NCBI GenBank assembly: GCA_045598845.1
Contig: JAZRUY010000038.1
Span: forward strand, 1-16,847
Direction of reading: 5' to 3'
From: JAZRUY01 sp045598845
Lineage (GTDB): Bacteria > Verrucomicrobiota > Lentisphaeria > Victivallales > Victivallaceae
Length of the DNA stretch: 16,847 nt
Below the pieces are notes generated by a model. It saw only the letters and a list, made by a program, of their open reading frames with translations. It did not search any database and was not told the DNA's origin. Each line of letters begins with the position of its first letter. Position 1 is the stretch's first letter. Positions 1 to 6,846 of this stretch are shown one piece after another. A program made the position numbers and the translations under genes.

Positions 1-649
1 AACGGACTCCGTAGCCGTGAAAGAAAATGTAACCCGGCAAAGAGCGGGGAGCGGCGTTCGCCGGCTTGGCGAGCAATCCTGAAACCGGTAAACCGCCGGG
101 AGCCAGCACCTGAACATCCTCCATAGTCACTGAACCGGAAAAACGGGAGTCATCGACAACAACCGGTTTGCCGGCCAATTCGCGCACTGGAATGCCGGAG
201 GCGGCGGTCAGCTGTTTTTTCCAAAACGCATCAAAATCAGCGACTTCCCCTGCGGGAGAGATGGACTCGACATCAAACCCCTGCCCCGCGGCGGCCGACG
301 CTTCTCCGCAACTTACCTCAAGCCGGACAAATCCGGGTTTATCCAGAGTGGTACTTATTTCCTGCGGAATTCCGCGGGATACAAAAGAAAATATTTCATC
401 CGGATGGAATTCACGGATCAGGCGGCATTGAACAGTTTTGCCGGCAACCAGTCTGCCGGATTCCAGATAACCGACCTGAAAGGTAACATCCTCATTACAG
501 CGGCGGGACGGTTCGCCGTCGGCAACCGCGATAATAAAGCAGGAGGCGGGAAGCGGGGTATCCGGAGCACAGCGCCATTCAGGACACAAAGCATCCCAAT
601 CCGGCTGCCGGTCGATACAGTAACGCGGTCTGGTACTGCCGGTAGTCAT
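1..649 (-). CDS. AXE1-type acetylxylan esterase / alpha-beta hydrolase (3' part outside window)
   Basis: This frame starts at ATG 649-647 and runs off the window at base 1 after 216 codons without a stop. It is the N-terminal part of a probable acetylxylan esterase / cephalosporin-C deacetylase-like enzyme, which removes acetyl groups from decorated polysaccharides or oligosaccharides. Residues 1-130 look like a beta-rich accessory domain. At about residue 137 the typical AXE1 entry begins (ADFDAFWKKQL), followed by a VSGLLAKP strand near 189-196 and LPGYIFFHGYG near 204-214, which is the start of the hydrolase core with its oxyanion-hole HGYG. The catalytic Ser, Asp and His would lie beyond the window. 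The gene begins 21 nt after the isomerase stop, with a CAGGG element about 10 nt upstream of the ATG, so it is probably co-transcribed with the isomerase and dehydrogenase. I am fairly sure of the hydrolase family but not of the substrate. Confidence 0.72.
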   Translation of the reverse strand, partial: MTTGSTRPRYCIDRQPDWDALCPEWRCAPDTPLPASCFIIAVADGEPSRRCNEDVTFQVGYLESGRLVAGKTVQCRLIREFHPDEIFSFVSRGIPQEISTTLDKPGFVRLEVSCGEASAAAGQGFDVESISPAGEVADFDAFWKKQLTAASGIPVRELAGKPVVVDDSRFSGSVTMEDVQVLAPGGLPVSGLLAKPANAAPRSLPGYIFFHGYGVR

Positions 650-670
650 AGATATCGCCCTGATCCGCCC

Positions 671-1510
671 TTATGCCATATTGCGCGAACGGAGAAAATC
701 CAAACTGCGGCGCATACCGTCCGCGACATCGGAAGTCGGCTCATACTCGATGAACGCCGGCCCCGAATACCCGGCAAGCGCATCCGCAAGTTTATCCCAA
801 TCCAGACGGCCTTCTCCGCATGCAACCGGAAGAATACCGTCGCCGGTATCGCGGAAATCTTTCAGATGAAGATAATTTATCCGCTTGCTGAAACGCTTGA
901 ACCAGAGTTCAGGAGCATTGACCCCGGCCGCGGACAAATTGGCCGGATCGAAATTCAGCCCCACACTGTCAGGCATAAGCTCCAGAATTTTCTCCATCAT
1001 ATCAGCGCGCGTTGATACGGTATTAGAGTGAAAAATAACACCGTCGAAAGCAGTAACTCCGCCGTGAGTTTCAATCGCCAGTTCCACCCCCGCCTTTTCC
1101 GCGGCGGCGGCGCAGACAAGCAGGCAATCTATCATAACTTTGAAACGATCACCGTACACTTCGCTGTCTGACGAAAACCCGGCGAAAATACGCAGTTTGC
1201 GCACTCCGGCGGCGGCCGCCACATCGATAACCCGGCAGACCTTGTCGGCGGAAGCATGCGAATCATCCGCGCTTTTCTGCGTAAAATCATTGCCGGTAAC
1301 GCCGCAGCTTATATCGATGCCGTAATCAGCGCACAGTTTGCGGACCGCACTTATATCCGCAGCGCCGCTGTCGAGCTGAAGAGGATCGCGAGAATAATTG
1401 GCAATGGAAATTTCCAATGCGCGCAACCCCAGACTGCGGGAAAGTTCCAACTGTTCTTTCAGCGGAGTTTCGCGCAGCCCCCAGGCCGCACAACCGATAC
1501 TGCAATTCAT
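671..1510 (-). CDS. Sugar phosphate isomerase/epimerase-like TIM-barrel protein
   Basis: The protein (279 aa from ATG 1510) belongs to the xylose isomerase-like / AP endonuclease 2 TIM-barrel superfamily, whose members are metal-dependent isomerases, epimerases or dehydratases of sugars and inositols. The four expected metal ligands are visible: E147 (in AIETHGG), D188 (in GLNFDPANL), H215 (in YLHLKDF) and E255 (in FIEYEP). An in-frame TTG at 1516-1514 could add two residues, but GGGAG at 1519-1523 sits 8 nt from the ATG, so the ATG is preferred. The gene starts 15 nt after the dehydrogenase stop and ends 21 nt before the esterase start. This places it in a three-gene catabolic operon, where it could interconvert a keto-sugar or polyol oxidised by the dehydrogenase. 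The exact reaction cannot be read from the sequence. Confidence 0.85.
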   Translation of the reverse strand: MNCSIGCAAWGLRETPLKEQLELSRSLGLRALEISIANYSRDPLQLDSGAADISAVRKLCADYGIDISCGVTGNDFTQKSADDSHASADKVCRVIDVAAAAGVRKLRIFAGFSSDSEVYGDRFKVMIDCLLVCAAAAEKAGVELAIETHGGVTAFDGVIFHSNTVSTRADMMEKILELMPDSVGLNFDPANLSAAGVNAPELWFKRFSKRINYLHLKDFRDTGDGILPVACGEGRLDWDKLADALAGYSGPAFIEYEPTSDVADGMRRSLDFLRSRNMA

Positions 1511-1525
1511 AATCAACGCTCCCGC

Positions 1526-2572
1526 TTACTTGACATCGCGCCAGTCGAGCAGAATCTTGAACACATTGTAACTGTTCTTCGCCTGATAGGCGAACGCCTC
1601 TTTCGCCTTCTGAGCCGGCCACACCTCATACGGAAGATGAGAGGTATCGAATTTACCCTCGCTGATATACTTGAGCACCTCGGCCTTGCCGCGCGCCTTC
1701 AAAGCGCAGCTCATGGTTATCTTGCAGTTCTTGACAAACCAGTGATGGTAATGATCCCAGATCAGCTTTTCCGGATAGTCGCCCTGCAGATGGACATGAC
1801 CAGGCTCATCGTCGTCTCCCCAGCCCCCGTCCTTGAGGTACCGGTGAAGAATACCGGGAACAGCCGGATTGCCGGAACATTCCATGATCTTATCGGCTTT
1901 TTTACCGCCGGTAAGCTCGATTATCATCTTTTCGGTATCGTCATTATGATCGATAACCTCATCGGCATAAAATTTGGCGATATCGCGGCGGAATCCGTTC
2001 TTCTCGATACAGATCACACGGATGCCGGGGCATTTGATCTTGAGCAGCTGTATCGCGGAAATTCCTACCATTCCTGCCCCGACCACCACCACGGTATCAG
2101 TAGGACGGAGATCAAAATTTTCCATACCTTTGAGCGGAACGCAGGCCAAATAGGCAAGCACGGCCTGCTCATCGGTAACATTATCCGGAACCTTGCAAAG
2201 CGCATCGCCGGCACCGAAGGCATTGACGGAATCCTTATGGACGCGCAGCGTATTACCGCCCCAGGCGGCGCAGGCATTACCGTAAATACGGCATTCGTTG
2301 ATCATCACCCGGTCGCCTTTTTTCAGGCCGGCGGCATAGGCGCCTTCTTCCTCGATCACACCCATATTCTCGTACCCGGGAACGCACGGATAAGTAACCT
2401 CTTCCGGAGCCGGCTGCTCGCCGCGGTAAGTTTTCATATCGGTACCGGTGGAAATAGCACTCCAGAGAGTTCTGGCCACTACGGTATCATCACGGCGGGG
2501 AGTAAGAACAACATCACGGAACGCGGCCTCGTAAGGACGCTCGATAACAATGCCGGGAGTACGGATTTCCAT
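1526..2572 (-). CDS. Medium-chain dehydrogenase/reductase (MDR) without the usual catalytic zinc site
   Basis: This is a 348-residue NAD(P)-dependent alcohol/polyol dehydrogenase of the MDR superfamily. The N-terminal GroES-like fold (about 1-155) precedes a Rossmann domain with GAGMVG at 165-170. An acidic residue, E190, at the end of the second strand suggests NAD rather than NADP. The position that normally holds the catalytic-zinc Cys reads SAISTGTD (38-45), and the usual GHE reads GYE (66-68). The ISTGT pattern resembles bacteriochlorophyllide dehydrogenase BchC and related zinc-independent MDRs. The start is ATG 2572 because a perfect GGAGG lies at 2580-2584, 7 nt upstream; a longer frame from 2623 would bury that site. 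It is the first gene of the cluster with the isomerase and esterase, so a sugar or polyol substrate is inferred. It is not a chlorophyll pathway gene by context. Confidence 0.82.
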   Translation of the reverse strand: MEIRTPGIVIERPYEAAFRDVVLTPRRDDTVVARTLWSAISTGTDMKTYRGEQPAPEEVTYPCVPGYENMGVIEEEGAYAAGLKKGDRVMINECRIYGNACAAWGGNTLRVHKDSVNAFGAGDALCKVPDNVTDEQAVLAYLACVPLKGMENFDLRPTDTVVVVGAGMVGISAIQLLKIKCPGIRVICIEKNGFRRDIAKFYADEVIDHNDDTEKMIIELTGGKKADKIMECSGNPAVPGILHRYLKDGGWGDDDEPGHVHLQGDYPEKLIWDHYHHWFVKNCKITMSCALKARGKAEVLKYISEGKFDTSHLPYEVWPAQKAKEAFAYQAKNSYNVFKILLDWRDVK

Positions 2573-2691
2573 TACTAAACCTCCATAAAATTCATACGAC
2601 GGAAAATATCCGCTATGATTCATAAAATATATTGCGCAACCGGATTTTGCAATTGCCGGAACAGGAAAAAGAATACACCCCGTCCTGATAA

Positions 2692-3708
2692 TCAGAAATC
2701 AAAATGTTCCGCTTTGCGTTCTTCAACAATCCGCCTTATTTCCGAGATAAAACCGCCGACTTCGCCCAAACCGGCGCTAACCGGAACGATATTGACCGTC
2801 TCGCTGACCAGTCTTTTTTTCAATTCCGCCAAATTGGCTTCGGCTTCCGGGCAATCCATCTTGTTGGCCGCAATAACCGTGGCGCGGCGGGATAAGCCCG
2901 GCATATACAACTCCAGTTCGCTGCGCAAATGTTCCAAATCATCCCACGGCAGGCGGTTATCCGTGCCGGCCATATCCAGAACATAGGCCAGAACAACCGT
3001 TCGCTCAATATGGCGCAGGAAAGAATGGCCGAGACCGACATTGTCATGAGCGCCGTCAATAAGTCCCGGTATATCCGCCACGGTTATCCGGGCATAATCC
3101 GGATATTCTATCACCCCCACCATCGGATGCAATGTAGTGAACGGATACGGAGCGATTTTAGGTCTGGCCTGCGACACCGCACTCAGCAAGGTGGATTTGC
3201 CGGCATTGGGATATCCGACCAATCCGACATCGGCAATGGTTTTCAGTTCAAGCTCCAGATTGCGTTCCTCGCCGGGAGCTCCGGGTTCCCATTCATGCGG
3301 CACCCGGTTGGTGCTGGTGGCGAAACGGGGATTACCGCGGCCGCCGCGGCCGCCTTTAGCCACGGTTACCCGGATACCGCAGGCATCCAGATCCGCCAGC
3401 ACTTCGCCGGTATCCCGGTCGCGGACCACCGTGCCGACCGGCACTTTCAGGATTATATCGGAGGCTTTACGGCCGTGCATATTAGCCCCGCGGCCGCCGG
3501 GACCGTCGGGAGCCTGATAATGACGGTTGTAAGTAAGCGCGGCAAGACTCTGTTCACCGGACACCGCCTCCAGTATCACATCACCGCCGTCACCGCCGTC
3601 ACCGCCGTCCGGACCGCCGCGCGGCACAAATTTTTCGCGGTGAAAACTGCAGCATCCGTTACCGCCGCGACCGGCGCGGACCGAAATTGACGCTTTATCA
3701 GTAAACAT
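2692..3708 (-). CDS. obgE: GTPase Obg (ribosome assembly / stress GTPase)
   Basis: Obg is an essential GTPase that binds the large ribosomal subunit and links assembly to cell state. The 338-aa product has the glycine-rich Obg domain (1-157, including the GGDGGDGGD turn at 35-43 and GRGGRGNPRF at 120-129). The G domain follows: GYPNAGKST at 165-173 (G1), the PFTT switch at 189-192 (G2), DIPG at 212-215 (G3), NKMD at 282-285 (G4) and SAG at 311-313 (G5). It ends at the G domain with no C-terminal OCT or acidic extension. ATG 3708 is chosen because AAAGGAG lies just upstream and the protein begins with the family's normal start; the frame could extend to 3801 but would run into the terminator region. 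It follows rpmA, the usual neighbour, but a hairpin terminator separates them. Confidence 0.97.
   Translation of the reverse strand: MFTDKASISVRAGRGGNGCCSFHREKFVPRGGPDGGDGGDGGDVILEAVSGEQSLAALTYNRHYQAPDGPGGRGANMHGRKASDIILKVPVGTVVRDRDTGEVLADLDACGIRVTVAKGGRGGRGNPRFATSTNRVPHEWEPGAPGEERNLELELKTIADVGLVGYPNAGKSTLLSAVSQARPKIAPYPFTTLHPMVGVIEYPDYARITVADIPGLIDGAHDNVGLGHSFLRHIERTVVLAYVLDMAGTDNRLPWDDLEHLRSELELYMPGLSRRATVIAANKMDCPEAEANLAELKKRLVSETVNIVPVSAGLGEVGGFISEIRRIVEERKAEHFDF
3581..3607 (-). repeat. Three perfect 9-bp tandem repeats inside obgE
   Basis: The 9-mer TCACCGCCG (plus strand) occurs three times in a row and encodes the GGD repeats of the Obg glycine-rich turn. The protein motif is conserved in the family, so the DNA repeat is probably a by-product of it. 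Confidence 0.9.
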
Positions 3709-3802
3709 GGCTACTCCTTTCGCAAAACGGCGGATTTCTGTCTGAAAAAACCTGTAACCGTAACGGAATACCGCCGTCAAATACCGTTCACAAACAAACA
3801 TG

Positions 3803-3839
3803 AAAAAACCGGCAATGATGCCCGCATCATCCGCCGGTT
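3803..3839 (-). terminator. Intrinsic terminator after rpmA
   Basis: On the minus strand AACCGGC pairs with GCCGGTT, and GATGATG pairs with CATCATT (one G-U pair). There is a single bulged G and a CGGG loop (3807-3839), and the stem runs into a T tract at 3803-3808. It lies 25 nt after the rpmA stop and 94 nt before the obgE start. Confidence 0.88.
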
Positions 3840-3864
3840 AAAACCAAAAACTGAACAACCGGAA

Positions 3865-4113
3865 TTATTCTACCGGCAGAACGCTTACCTTGCGCTGCGA
3901 CTTGCAGAATTCCACCTTGCCGTCACAAAGAGCGAACAAAGTGAAATCGCGGCCGAGACCGACATTCAATCCCGGACGGAAACGGGTTCCGCGCTGGCGG
4001 ACGATAATGGAACCGGCGGAAACCTCTTCGCCGCCAAACGCTTTGACACCGAGGAATTTAGGCTTACTGTCGCGACCGTTATTACTGCTGGACTGTCCTT
4101 TTTTATGCGCCAT
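3865..4113 (-). CDS. rpmA: 50S ribosomal protein L27
   Basis: L27 sits at the peptidyl-transferase centre of the 50S subunit. The 82-residue protein has the family hallmarks MAHKKGQSSSNNGRDS, KFLGVKAFGGE, SIIVRQRGTRFRPG and NVGLGRDFTLFAL, and the length is normal. There is no N-terminal cleavable extension of the Firmicutes type. An AAAGGA ribosome binding site lies 8 nt before the ATG. obgE lies downstream, as usual, but the partner rplU (L21) is not upstream: the preceding gene is the acidic zinc-ribbon protein. A possible promoter at 4158-4186 would give rpmA its own transcription unit ending at the 3803-3839 terminator. Confidence 0.97.
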   Translation of the reverse strand: MAHKKGQSSSNNGRDSKPKFLGVKAFGGEEVSAGSIIVRQRGTRFRPGLNVGLGRDFTLFALCDGKVEFCKSQRKVSVLPVE

Positions 4114-4157
4114 GATATAAATCCTTTCTAAATTAAAACAACAATCAGTATCCTGTT

Positions 4158-4186
4158 AAAATACAGCCAATCAAACCGCAATACAA
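4158..4186 (-). promoter_or_regulatory. Possible sigma-70-like promoter for rpmA
   Basis: Minus-strand TTGTAT (4181-4186) and TATTTT (4158-4163) are separated by 17 nt and lie about 45 nt before the rpmA start codon. The match to consensus is only moderate and the region is AT-rich, so this is a candidate only. Confidence 0.28.
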
Positions 4187-4193
4187 GGGAAAC

Positions 4194-4218
4194 GGAAAAT
4201 TATTTATACATATTTTCC
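4194..4218 (-). repeat. Short AT-rich inverted repeat after the zinc-ribbon gene
   Basis: GGAAAAT (4194-4200) and ATTTTCC (4212-4218) form a perfect 7-bp inverted repeat with an 11-nt loop, right after the stop of the acidic zinc-ribbon gene. It is AT-rich and has no clean T tract, so it may be a weak terminator or mRNA-end hairpin, or chance. Confidence 0.35.
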
Positions 4219-4219
4219 A

Positions 4220-4519
4220 TTATTGTTCATCGTCTTCAAGATCTTCGTCATCGAAATCGCCGAAATCATCATCGTTCAGATCATCGTTATTATCCAAAGA
4301 TTCAGAAAAATCATCCAGATCCCCGCCGTCGCCCACAACATCGTAATCATCCTGGGTTTCATCGTAATTGCCGGTATCTTCATCGTAAGTTTCCGGCGAA
4401 TCATCAAAAATACCGCCGCCGGCGCCGAGCATAGCGCCGCATTCAGGACAACAACCGTCTTCGGCCTCGATGGCGCTTTCGTTTACTTCCGTGTTGCAAT
4501 AAGGACAGACAGTAGCCAT
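4220..4519 (-). CDS. Small zinc-ribbon protein with a long Asp-rich tail; no basic residues
   Basis: I do not recognise a named family for this 99-aa protein. Residues 5-27 form a small zinc ribbon with CPYC (5-8) and CPEC (24-27), and an extra Cys at 23. A GAGGG hinge (32-36) leads into an acidic tail: 31 of the last 61 residues are Asp or Glu, with scattered Tyr and Phe and no predicted fold. The whole protein contains no Lys, Arg or His, so it should be strongly negative. A GGGG element lies upstream of the ATG at 4519. It lies 79 nt after the prepilin gene and 106 nt before rpmA, where rplU is often found. Possible roles include a ribosome or RNA polymerase accessory factor or a nucleic-acid mimic, but these are guesses. 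The gene itself is well supported by its composition and motif spacing. Confidence 0.75.
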   Translation of the reverse strand: MATVCPYCNTEVNESAIEAEDGCCPECGAMLGAGGGIFDDSPETYDEDTGNYDETQDDYDVVGDGGDLDDFSESLDNNDDLNDDDFGDFDDEDLEDDEQ

Positions 4520-4598
4520 AATCTAAAACCCCGTTTTTATGTATTAATAAGTCAATTTAAGAAATCAATATCCCGGTCAATACGACAGGCGGAATTTA

Positions 4599-4817
4599 TT
4601 ACTGCATACCGGTTTTGTCAAGTTCCTGTATTATATCGATACTGGATTTATCCGCAGAATCCGCCGACTCGCCGCCGAGAGTAACCGTAACCCCGGTAAT
4701 CATATCGCGCAAACGGTCGCTGAAATTAGCGAGTACAAACAACGCCGCCAAAGCGATAACCACCACCAAAACGATGTATTCAACCACGGCCTGACCGCTC
4801 TGCGCCCTTTTCATCAT
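4599..4817 (-). CDS. Small Flp/TadE-like prepilin
   Basis: This 72-aa protein has a short basic leader (MMKRAQSG) followed by QAVVEY and one hydrophobic segment (about 14-31), then a polar C-terminus. Cleavage after G8 would place a Glu (E13) at position +5 of the mature protein, as required by type IV prepilin peptidases. Length and layout fit Flp-type pilins or TadE-like pseudopilins. A GGAGG at 8 nt from the first ATG gives a strong ribosome binding site; a second ATG follows immediately. It lies 38 nt after the similar but shorter prepilin gene, so the pair is probably co-transcribed. No assembly ATPase, secretin or prepilin peptidase is in the window, so the machinery must be elsewhere. 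Confidence 0.75.
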   Translation of the reverse strand: MMKRAQSGQAVVEYIVLVVVIALAALFVLANFSDRLRDMITGVTVTLGGESADSADKSSIDIIQELDKTGMQ

Positions 4818-4855
4818 AATAAATACCTCCGTTGATTTATTTGATTATATGAACG

Positions 4856-5002
4856 TCACGGCACATTAACGCTTACCGCTTCGCACATCCAGATTCCCTG
4901 ACAAGCCAGCGCGCGCACCAGACCGGTCAACGCCAGAGAAACAGCGGTTATGAAAACCAGCATCAGCACGAATTCAAAAACAGCCTGTCCGCGCTCCGGC
5001 AT
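4856..5002 (-). CDS. Very short TadE/Flp-like prepilin (48 aa)
   Basis: The product (from ATG 5002) has a charged leader MPERG followed by QAVFEF and a hydrophobic segment to about residue 28. G5 with E10 at mature +5 matches the prepilin peptidase rule, as in the next gene. The C-terminus carries two Cys (C34 and C40) around a short loop that could form a disulfide. ATG 5002 is chosen because an AGGGA element precedes it and the leader then has the normal length; a longer frame from 5062 would overlap panD and add a non-typical leader. It starts 13 nt after the panD stop. It is probably a minor pilin or pseudopilin. Being so short, it might also be a membrane peptide of another kind. Confidence 0.68.
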   Translation of the reverse strand: MPERGQAVFEFVLMLVFITAVSLALTGLVRALACQGIWMCEAVSVNVP

Positions 5003-5015
5003 CGTATTCCCTGGG

Positions 5016-5387
5016 TTACGGACAAATACGCCCCTTACGGGCCGAAATATTGTTATTTTCATCCAATACGATAACTTTGGGATTTATAACCGCGGCCTCA
5101 TCCGGACTGCAGACGGCAAAAGCCATTATCGTGACCACATCGCCTTTTTTACCTAATTTGGCGGCGGCGCCGTTCAAACAAAAACGCCGTCCGCCGGCGG
5201 CCCCGGGAATAGCGTAAGTTTCCAGACGCGAACCGTTGTTCCGGTTGACCACCAGAATTTTTTCATAAGGCAGAATCCCCGCCTCATTCAAAATCGCCGA
5301 ATCAATTTCCAAACTTCCTTCATACTCCAAATCACAATCCGTCAATCTGGCGCAATGGATTTTGCCGCACAAAACAACTTTCTGCAT
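5016..5387 (-). CDS. panD: Aspartate 1-decarboxylase
   Basis: PanD makes beta-alanine from L-aspartate for pantothenate and coenzyme A synthesis. It is a pyruvoyl enzyme that cuts itself between Gly24 and Ser25. The 123-aa sequence shows EYEGSLEID with G24-S25 in the expected place, and also K9, R54 and Y58 at the catalytic positions known from the E. coli enzyme. The AGAGG-like GAAGLNG/LNGAAA core is also present (FCLNGAAAKLGKKGD, about 69-83). Length is normal. No panB or panC is adjacent; instead two prepilin-like genes follow within a short distance. The 100 nt upstream are AT-rich, with TATATTATAG resembling a -10 region but no convincing -35. Confidence 0.95.
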   Translation of the reverse strand: MQKVVLCGKIHCARLTDCDLEYEGSLEIDSAILNEAGILPYEKILVVNRNNGSRLETYAIPGAAGGRRFCLNGAAAKLGKKGDVVTIMAFAVCSPDEAAVINPKVIVLDENNNISARKGRICP

Positions 5388-5487
5388 TTTTCAATAATCC
5401 GATTTTACAAACACTTGTCAGAAAAACCGCCTATAATATAACATTTACAGCGTTAAAAAGCGAAAAAACCGTGCCGTTTCAGCAGCA

Positions 5488-6846
5488 TTATTCATAACGC
5501 AAAGCGTCAATCGGATCCAACTGCGACGCCTTCCAGGCTGGATAAAACCCGAATACGATTCCGACAAAAGCCGAAACCGCCACTGCGGCGACCACTGCTC
5601 CCGGACTGGAAACGATCGGCCATTCGGCATAGCGGTTGATAAGCAGCGCGGAACCGTGACCGACGATAATACCGGTTATACCTCCGACTACGCAAAGCAG
5701 AATCGATTCGATAAGGAACTGTTTTAAAATATCGCGGGAACGGGCGCCGACAGCCATACGCAAACCGATCTCCCTGGTACGCTCGGTAACGGAAACCAGC
5801 ATAATATTCATAATACCGACGCCGCCGACCACCAGAGAAATAAGCGCCACTCCAAGCAGCAGATTAGTCATAATCTTGCTGTTACTGGTCATCATATTGG
5901 TGAATTCTGCCGAATTGCGAATGGTGAAAACATCCGGGCGGCCAGCGGAAATCCGATGTCTTTCACGCAGAAGCGCGGCCACCTCTTCTTCTGCCGCGGA
6001 TATTTTATCCGTCGATGCCGCCATCACCAATATCTGGTCTATCTGCACAAACTTGGGAACCATCAGCGTGTCAGTTTCCAAATTGCTCGCCTGTTCCGGA
6101 TAAAGCGCAATGCCGGAACCGGAATAAACCGCACCGGGACCGGAAGCGGCGCTGCTGCCGGTGTTGGATGCGGTACCGGTCTTGCGCCCGGTAAGGCGCA
6201 ATCTGGCGGTAGTCCAGGGCAAAATGATGACATCGTCTTCATCATTACCGAACATATTGGCTCCTTTGCCTCCCAGCACCCCGACCACCTTGAAATCGGA
6301 ATTTTTAATCCGCAATTCGCTGTCCACCGGAGAGTTGCCGCCGAAAACCTCTCTCACAACCGTAGTGCCGACCAGACACACCCTGGCACTGTTCTCAACC
6401 TCTTCACCGGTAAAGCAGCGTCCTTCGCTGATAGTCCAGTTACGTATCGGTATATAGTCCGGCGCCGTGCCGATTATCGAGTTTGGCGCATAATTGACAT
6501 TGCCGTAAACCGCCTGATAACCGTTGGCCCGCACCACCGGAACAACCTTGGAAACGCTCGGACATTCCCGCAATACGGCATCGCAATCATCCGGAACCAG
6601 CGACATCATGCTGCCGGACCCCAGATTTACTCCAGCGGCCCGGCGCGCCCCCGGCATAATCAAAAGATTGTTCGCGCCCAATTTGGATATGGACTGCTCG
6701 ATGGACTGCGATGATCCCTTGCCGATTTCCATCATGGTGATAACCGCCGCGATACCGATTACAATGCCGAGCATAGTAAGCAGCGCCCGGGTGGGATTGC
6801 GCAGCAGCGCAAGAAAAGCCACATGCAGAGTAGCGGAAAATCTCAT
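5488..6846 (-). CDS. MacB-type ABC transporter permease (FtsX-like)
   Basis: This is the 452-aa membrane subunit of a tripartite, mechanotransmission-type ABC exporter. TM1 (about 21-41, LTMLGIVIGIAAVITM) is followed by a large periplasmic domain (about 45-325). Then come TM2 (about 328-351, with SLVVGGVGIMNIMLVSV), the cytoplasmic coupling segment TERTREIGLRMAVGAR (354-369), TM3 (about 375-403) and TM4 (about 414-437). The C-terminus PAWKASQLDPIDALRYE is typical of the family. In E. coli MacB the ATPase is fused; here it is a separate gene whose stop overlaps this start by 4 nt. A Gly/Ser/Thr-rich insertion at about 217-250 makes it longer than a typical separate permease. The exported substrate (macrolide, peptide, lipid or lipoprotein) cannot be told from the sequence. 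Confidence 0.93.
   Translation of the reverse strand: MRFSATLHVAFLALLRNPTRALLTMLGIVIGIAAVITMMEIGKGSSQSIEQSISKLGANNLLIMPGARRAAGVNLGSGSMMSLVPDDCDAVLRECPSVSKVVPVVRANGYQAVYGNVNYAPNSIIGTAPDYIPIRNWTISEGRCFTGEEVENSARVCLVGTTVVREVFGGNSPVDSELRIKNSDFKVVGVLGGKGANMFGNDEDDVIILPWTTARLRLTGRKTGTASNTGSSAASGPGAVYSGSGIALYPEQASNLETDTLMVPKFVQIDQILVMAASTDKISAAEEEVAALLRERHRISAGRPDVFTIRNSAEFTNMMTSNSKIMTNLLLGVALISLVVGGVGIMNIMLVSVTERTREIGLRMAVGARSRDILKQFLIESILLCVVGGITGIIVGHGSALLINRYAEWPIVSSPGAVVAAVAVSAFVGIVFGFYPAWKASQLDPIDALRYE

Noticed and set aside
1256..2578. Open frame of 440 codons on the plus strand
   Set aside because: It lies opposite the dehydrogenase and isomerase genes, crosses both of them and their gap, shows no family motifs, and has no ribosome binding site. 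It is explained by the codon bias of the real genes.
2573..2623. Longer N-terminus for the MDR dehydrogenase
   Set aside because: The 17 extra residues are not typical of the family, and a perfect GGAGG lies in front of the internal ATG at 2572.
3709..3802. Promoter for obgE
   Set aside because: TTGACG and TTGTGA elements are present, but the matching -10 boxes are poor, so a specific site could not be supported.
5003..5062. Longer N-terminus for the 48-aa prepilin-like protein
   Set aside because: It would overlap panD by 47 nt and place 25 residues before the cleavage glycine, while ATG 5002 has a good ribosome binding site.
5440..5487. Terminator after the MacB-type permease
   Set aside because: A T run occurs on the minus strand, but the hairpin (GCGTTA/TAATGC) lies too far from it and is weak, so it was not listed.
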